From CAWBOY01 sp963790585 (GTDB lineage: Bacteria > Planctomycetota > Planctomycetia > Gemmatales > Gemmataceae): a DNA stretch of 64,000 bases. How positions within the stretch are numbered: the stretch's first letter is position 1; each line of letters opens with the position of its first letter. The stretch is taken from positions 310,001-374,000 of the forward strand of contig CAWBOY010000007.1 of the NCBI GenBank assembly GCA_963790585.1, written 5' to 3'. The notes under the pieces are model-generated. The model searched no databases. It was not told the DNA's origin and saw only the letters and a list, made by a program, of their open reading frames with translations. The position numbers were made by a program, and so were the translations under genes. Of the stretch, positions 60,330 to 64,000 are shown one piece after another.

Positions 60330-61673
60330 TCACGCAGCGGCGGCATTAGAAACGATTTGCCGAGGTCGGACAAGAGCAGTCGCCGCCCTGCGGGCGGCAC
60401 GTCGGCCACTTAAGACCGAGTCATCGCTCCAGTAATAGGCCCATTCGCCGTAACGCCCGCAACAGAAGATGTTTTGCTCGGCGAGATAGGCCTGGACGAT
60501 GGCCAAATTGGCCGCCCGCGCGTGATCGAATAGCACATTCGCGAACGGTACGATCTGCTGGCGGGCGACGAGAATCCGGTCGTCGGAATGAATCAGTTCG
60601 AGCCGACGCAGATCGTCGAGGACGCGCGGCAGAATATCCCGACTTTCGAGAGGGCGATAGGGCGAGAAGTAGACTTCGGCCTGGATGCTGCCACACCCCG
60701 GCGGCGCCATGTTCGGCGACAGGCGATGAGGGAAGTGAATACGTGAGGTCAGCATGTCCTCGTCGTAGACGTAGCCCCAATGGACGTTGGGAAATCCGCT
60801 ATCGCGCGCAACGCCAATGTTGACGAGGACGACGGAAGTGCAAACGAGCTTTTGAGCGGCCTCGGCGACGGCCGCGGGCACGTCTTTGATAAGGCCAATT
60901 AAGATTGGCAGCGGTAGAGATGAGATCAACAAGTCGAAATCCGACTCGAGGCCGCTGGCGAACTCCAGGCGGCGCTTGACGAGATCGACGAGAAGCAATT
61001 CTTGACCGAGATGGAGCGCGCCACCTGCGGGTAAGACGGCTTGCGCGTAGGATCCGAAGCCGCCATGAATCGGATAGCGAAACTGCGTGATGTAGTGAAC
61101 GCTGGCCTGCTGGGGCGACAGGGCTCCGCGGATGACCTCTTCGAGTTTCGGCGGATAGACGCGCGAGCCGACCCAATCGGTCGAAAGATTGGCGGCTTCG
61201 GTCGTCCAGTATTTGCGTGTGTAGCGAAACGAGAACTCCTCGCTGAACGCACGGCCCAGGCTCTTGTAACACCAGTCGGCGTAATTGGCGATCTCTTTTG
61301 TGTCCGATTGGGCTTTCACGAAGTCGAGAAGACAGGACGCGACGAGTTCGCTGGGCAGGCCATGCAAGTGGCATTGGGCCGGATGGGGAATCGTCCGGCC
61401 GCGCCAAAAGTTGGTCACGGCGGCCTTGTGATCGAGAAATTGGTGATGGACGCCCCGGGCGAAGAGATCCTGAATTTCCGGCTTCTTGGTGAAGGAAACA
61501 TGCGGGCCTTCGTCGAACAGAAAGCCATCGAAATTGTGCGTCGAAGCGTGGCCGCCGATGTAAGGGTTTTTGTCGTAGATCTCGACCGAATGGCCTGTTT
61601 CAACGAGAGCTTGGGCGGCCGCAAGGCCGGCGAGACCGGCGCCGAGGACGGCGACTGAGGCATTCGATGGCAT
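60330..61673 (-). CDS. FAD/NAD(P)-dependent amine-oxidase-like oxidoreductase
   Basis: A 447-residue flavoprotein. The N-terminal Rossmann motif GAGLAGLAAAQAL with the E-I-Y-D acidic end, GGHASTHNFDGFLFDEGPHVSF (the GG..R/H motif) and the C-terminal FCCGRYGEWAYYWSDDSVLSGRRAA (second FAD motif) fit the protoporphyrinogen oxidase/UDP-galactopyranose mutase clan. Given its place between sugar genes, a sugar-nucleotide or glycan-related redox or mutase role is more likely than haem synthesis (inference). The start at 61673 is chosen since the Rossmann fold begins seven residues in. The frame is intact. Confidence 0.8.
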   Translation of the reverse strand: MPSNASVAVLGAGLAGLAAAQALVETGHSVEIYDKNPYIGGHASTHNFDGFLFDEGPHVSFTKKPEIQDLFARGVHHQFLDHKAAVTNFWRGRTIPHPAQCHLHGLPSELVASCLLDFVKAQSDTKEIANYADWCYKSLGRAFSEEFSFRYTRKYWTTEAANLSTDWVGSRVYPPKLEEVIRGALSPQQASVHYITQFRYPIHGGFGSYAQAVLPAGGALHLGQELLLVDLVKRRLEFASGLESDFDLLISSLPLPILIGLIKDVPAAVAEAAQKLVCTSVVLVNIGVARDSGFPNVHWGYVYDEDMLTSRIHFPHRLSPNMAPPGCGSIQAEVYFSPYRPLESRDILPRVLDDLRRLELIHSDDRILVARQQIVPFANVLFDHARAANLAIVQAYLAEQNIFCCGRYGEWAYYWSDDSVLSGRRAARRAATALVRPRQIVSNAAAA

Positions 61674-61704
61674 GCAGGGGGCCTCTCGTTTTATGCTGCC
61701 TGCG

Positions 61705-62643
61705 CTACGCATCGTCGTCTCGCGCCTCTAGAAACGCGAACAGTTCTTCACGGGCCGCAAGGGCGGACATCGGCGCATAAGGCACTCCGACGGAGCGCAT
61801 CAATTCGCCCTGGCGATACGGCATCGCCCCAAAAACAGGGCGGAAACCGGCGTGGCACTCTCTCAGGTAGAGGAGCACGTCTTTCACCCGCGTCTCGACT
61901 CCCGTGCATGAGTTGTAAACGCGTGCCGGGCACAAACTCCGTAGCCGAGGCAATGCTGAGGACGTCGTGAACCACCTTCTCGACGCTGACGAAATCGCGC
62001 GTCTGCTCGCCGGGCGTCGTCGGAAACTCGCGGCCGAGCGCGGGCGTTGTTGATCGCATGGCTCAAAAACGAAAACGAGCCTTGGCCGTTGCCATAGACC
62101 AAAAAGGGCCGAATGACGCAAGCCGGGAACGACTCGGAGGCCGCCTTGGCCAACACCATGTTCGTCGCCGCGAGCTTGGCGACGCCATAGGCGGTATTGG
62201 GAATCTCTTTCGTCTCCTTGCTCTGCGGACAGAGGGCATTGCCATACTCGGCGTTGCTGCCGATATGGAGAAAACGCCCGATCTTGCGCGTCTTGCAAGG
62301 CCTGGATCAGATTGAGAGCGGTAAAGAAATTGATGTCGAAGGAATCGCGGTAGATGGTGCGATTGGTCGATTGATCGATCTTGCCGGCGACGTTGATGAC
62401 GACGTCGAAGCGCCGCCCGGCCAGAGTGGCGAATAGGTCGCGTCGCGGTCGAGCAGGTCGAGCGGCGATGAGCGTTGTATTGCCGGGGACAGGCGCGGTC
62501 CGCCGAGAGATGATAGATACCTCCCGAGCGCCGACGGCAAGCAGCGCCTCCACGATGGCCCGGCCGATAAAGCCGACGCCTCCAGCGACGAGAACGGTTT
62601 TGTCGGCCCAGAATTGCGGAAGTTGACGGAGGTCATGGTGCAT
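61705..62643 (-). CDS. NAD-dependent epimerase/dehydratase, frameshifted three times
   Basis: The start at 62643 (MHHDLRQLPQFWADKTVLVAGGVGFIGRAIVEALL) gives the SDR Rossmann motif G-G-x-G-F-I-G; FDVVINVAGKIDQSTNRTIYRDSFDINFFTALNLIQAL follows in the first frame. The second frame (about 62278 to 62035) holds RFLHIGSNAEYGNALCPQSKET and the catalytic TAYGVAKLAATNMV (Y-x-x-x-K) and VIRPFLVYGNGQGS. The third (62035 to 61923) holds GREFPTTPGEQTRDFVSVEKVVHDVL. The first frame returns for VYNSCTGVETRVKDVLLYLRE to the end. Indels lie near 62278, 62035 and 61923. It acts on a nucleotide sugar in the cluster. Confidence 0.75.
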   Translation of the reverse strand: MHHDLRQLPQFWADKTVLVAGGVGFIGRAIVEALLAVGAREVSIISRRTAPVPGNTTLIAARPARPRRDLFATLAGRRFDVVINVAGKIDQSTNRTIYRDSFDINFFTALNLIQALQDAQDRAFSPYRQQRRVWQCPLSAEQGDERDSQYRLWRRQARGDEHGVGQGGLRVVPGLRHSALFGLWQRPRLVFVFEPCDQQRPRSAASFRRRPASRRAISSASRRWFTTSSALPRLRSLCPARVYNSCTGVETRVKDVLLYLRECHAGFRPVFGAMPYRQGELMRSVGVPYAPMSALAAREELFAFLEARDDDA

Positions 62644-62674
62644 GAGGAATGCCTCTCGACTTTGCGCGTACGTT

Positions 62675-62841
62675 GTGGCGGCACGTTTCCAACGTGCCGA
62701 AAGCGACGAGAGCCGTGGCCGGGGTCGGAGTACCGACCCCGGTTTAGCCCGAGCTTTTTCCGAGAACCGGGGTCGGAGTACCGACCCCGGCCACGACCTT
62801 GACAGAGACGACGTATCGGCACGTTGGAAACGTGCCGCCAC
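62675..62841. repeat. Nested REP-like palindromes
   Basis: The GTGGCGGCACGTTTCCAACG arm (62675-62699) and its inverted copy (62817-62841) enclose two copies of GGGTCGGAGTACCGACCCC (about 62718-62743 and 62767-62792). Both dispersed families of this window are combined here between two genes of the polysaccharide cluster. Confidence 0.75.
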
Positions 62842-62859
62842 AATTTCTGTAACAGTCGT

Positions 62860-63714
62860 TTATGCGGCGTGCGACAGAATCGCACCCGCATATCGCAGGT
62901 TCCACGCGCTTGGAATACCGGAATTGGCCTGGCGACCATCGTGTGCATCAGCGAATCCCAATGGCGCATGTTGTAGAGTTGGCTCTTCAAGAGCCCGACG
63001 CGGGCGAACGGATAGTGAAACAGGTGGGCCAATCACCTTGCGGCCGAACTGATAGATGTTGAAGGAGCTTTTGATATTGTCGTCGTACTTCTTGGCGACG
63101 GCGGTTTCGGCGATTGTGTAGCCCGCCATGCTCAAGAGCAGAATGATCTGCACGTCAAAATAATAATTGTCATCGCACGCCGCGAACGGGACTTCCTTGA
63201 GCGCGGCACAGCTGAACACGCGGAATCCACTATACCACTCCGCCAGCTTCAGACCCGAGGCGATGTTTTGCAGGCACGACAGGCCCCAGACGCCACAGCG
63301 ACGGAAGAAGGGAGTCTGATCCTGTTGTTCGGCTTGCAAAAAACGCGTGCCATAGGCCATGCCGGCGTTTTTGTGCATGAGCAAATCGATCAGAGGAGGA
63401 ACCTCGACTGCCGGATATTGCCCGTCGCCATGGAGCATGGCGACGACGTCATAGCCCTGCTGCAGCGCATGGGCATAAGCAACCTTTTGCGTGCCGCCGT
63501 AGCCAAGGTTTGTTCGGTTTTTGTAGACGTTGACGGGAAAGGCCCAGCCGCCGCGCAGGTCGTGGCTGAGTTGCTCGGTCGTGCCGTCGGTGCTAGTCGT
63601 TGTCGAGCACCATGACCTCGGCACAGTCCTGCCCAAAAGGGTCGGGATCGACTCGAGCACGCCGCGAACGTGGTCTTTGACATTCCACGTCGGTATGAAC
63701 ACGCAAACCTTCAT
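62860..63714 (-). CDS. Glycosyltransferase family 2, frameshifted
   Basis: The start at 63714 (MKVCVFIPTWNVKDHVRGVLESIP) opens a GT-A fold. AEVMVLDND then STDGTTEQL lies across two frames (indels near 63643 and at 63595, an extra T making a TAG). NRTNLGYGGTQKVAYAHALQQGYDVVAMLHGDGQYPAVEV, SGFRVFSCAALKEVPF and YYFDVQIILLLSMAGYTIAETAVAKKYDDNIKSSFNIYQFGRKVIG are all in the main frame. Near 63027 an extra base hides the end HLFHYPFARVGLLKSQLYN, and the ORF end at 62860 is therefore not reliable. It resembles polyprenyl-phosphate or surface-glycan GT2 enzymes. Confidence 0.78.
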   Translation of the reverse strand: MKVCVFIPTWNVKDHVRGVLESIPTLLGRTVPRSWCSTTTSTDGTTEQLSHDLRGGWAFPVNVYKNRTNLGYGGTQKVAYAHALQQGYDVVAMLHGDGQYPAVEVPPLIDLLMHKNAGMAYGTRFLQAEQQDQTPFFRRCGVWGLSCLQNIASGLKLAEWYSGFRVFSCAALKEVPFAACDDNYYFDVQIILLLSMAGYTIAETAVAKKYDDNIKSSFNIYQFGRKVIGPPVSLSVRPRRALEEPTLQHAPLGFADAHDGRQANSGIPSAWNLRYAGAILSHAA

Positions 63715-63812
63715 CGTCTGCCCCCTAAGATGATCGGACCAAGCTTCCCGCCGCGGCGATTCCCCCCGCAACGACAGGAAGCGCACGCTCCTTCGAGCGG
63801 CACGAACGCGAC

Positions 63813-64000
63813 TCAACGATGCTTCAGCGCCCAGTCATACGGAATGTGATTGTCCAACGGATCGCAGCGCGAGATCTCGTCGGGATGATGCGGGATCGTC
63901 GCGCAGTTGGCGACCAGGGCCATCTTGTCGCCGATTCCCTTGAAGCCGTTCCAGCACCATCGCCGGCACGGTCACGAGGCAGTAATTCGATTCGCCCAGG
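63813..64000 (-). CDS. dTDP-4-dehydrorhamnose 3,5-epimerase-like cupin, 3' end only
   Basis: Reading the minus strand, the last codons before the TGA (63813-63815) are NCATIPHHPDEISRCDPLDNHIPYDWALKHR, preceded by GFKGIGDKMALVA, and after a one-base slip near 63954 by LGESNYCLVTVPAMV. The I-P-Y-D-W end and the N-C-A-T-x-P-H motif are typical of RmlC-like cupins. The gene's start lies beyond the window. It is the next member of the polysaccharide cluster, too short for usual gene calling. Confidence 0.7.

Noticed and set aside
62307..63032. A 241-codon minus-strand frame across the epimerase and repeats
   Set aside because: Only its first about 50 codons are likely real (the end of the GT2 gene after a frame slip near 63027); the rest translates palindromic repeats and the epimerase out of frame.
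1..64000. tRNA, rRNA or known riboswitch
   Set aside because: No stretch was recognised by eye. A covariance-model scan would be needed to exclude small structured RNAs, mainly in 23525-23968, 25109-25558, 37930-38436 and 56756-57348.

Overview
The window looks like a chromosomal segment from a planctomycete, most likely Gemmataceae-like. The marks are two DUF1559 proteins with type IV pilin-like N-termini, three Hanks-type Ser/Thr kinases (two fused to long TPR arrays), a Pro/Thr-rich protein with the planctomycete 'LE.L.DR.LLS' N-terminal motif, a DUF6582 protein, a Uma2-family protein, P/A-rich linkers, an ECF-type sigma/anti-sigma pair, and many dispersed palindromic intergenic repeats. 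I saw no rRNA, tRNA, CRISPR array or transposase.

Layout. 1-8.3 kb: 3' part of a giant secreted repeat protein with sixteen near-identical 65-residue repeats, a second 90-residue repeat tier and a C-terminal sedolisin (S53) protease domain. 8.4-15.8 kb (minus): a GT2-TPR-GT9-DUF6165 glycosyltransferase locus, then a Ser/Thr kinase-TPR locus, both split over several frames. 16-23.5 kb: housekeeping and mixed genes (membrane protein, DUF6582, HNH endonuclease, kinase, cystathionine gamma-synthase family enzyme, DUF1559, GH16 glucanase, VOC protein, double CCGxC metal-binding protein). 23.5-34 kb is the accessory-looking part: an orphan RepA-like ATPase, an RloA/RloB (AbiL-type) pair, small hypotheticals, a tandem GDPD protein, DUF1559 plus lipoprotein, and five copies of a roughly 80-110 bp inverted-repeat element. 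34-46 kb: Tex with large disordered inserts, PEGA lipoprotein, zinc-ribbon membrane protein, Pro/Thr-rich surface protein and a 1208-residue kinase-TPR protein. 46-58.9 kb: thioesterase, Uma2, FtsH, GT2, rhomboid with Asn at the catalytic Ser position, sigma/anti-sigma, alpha/beta hydrolase, nucleoside-type MFS transporter and TolC-like protein. 58.9-64 kb (minus): a surface polysaccharide cluster (PLP sugar aminotransferase, FAD oxidoreductase, NAD epimerase, GT2, cupin 3,5-epimerase-like), running off the window end.

The most important caveat is that about twenty genes or domains are broken by single-base insertions or deletions, very often in short G or C runs, while the flanking reading frames stay fully protein-like. 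This looks more like indel error in a long-read assembly than biological decay. Broken genes are therefore listed piece by piece, with the reconstructed whole described in each entry.

Candidates for something new: the inverted-repeat element family around RloAB, the repeat-stalk sedolisin, the four-domain glycosyltransferase, the Ser-to-Asn rhomboid, the GDPD protein whose first domain has lost its metal ligands, and Tex with a 115-residue disordered insert inside its YqgF fold.
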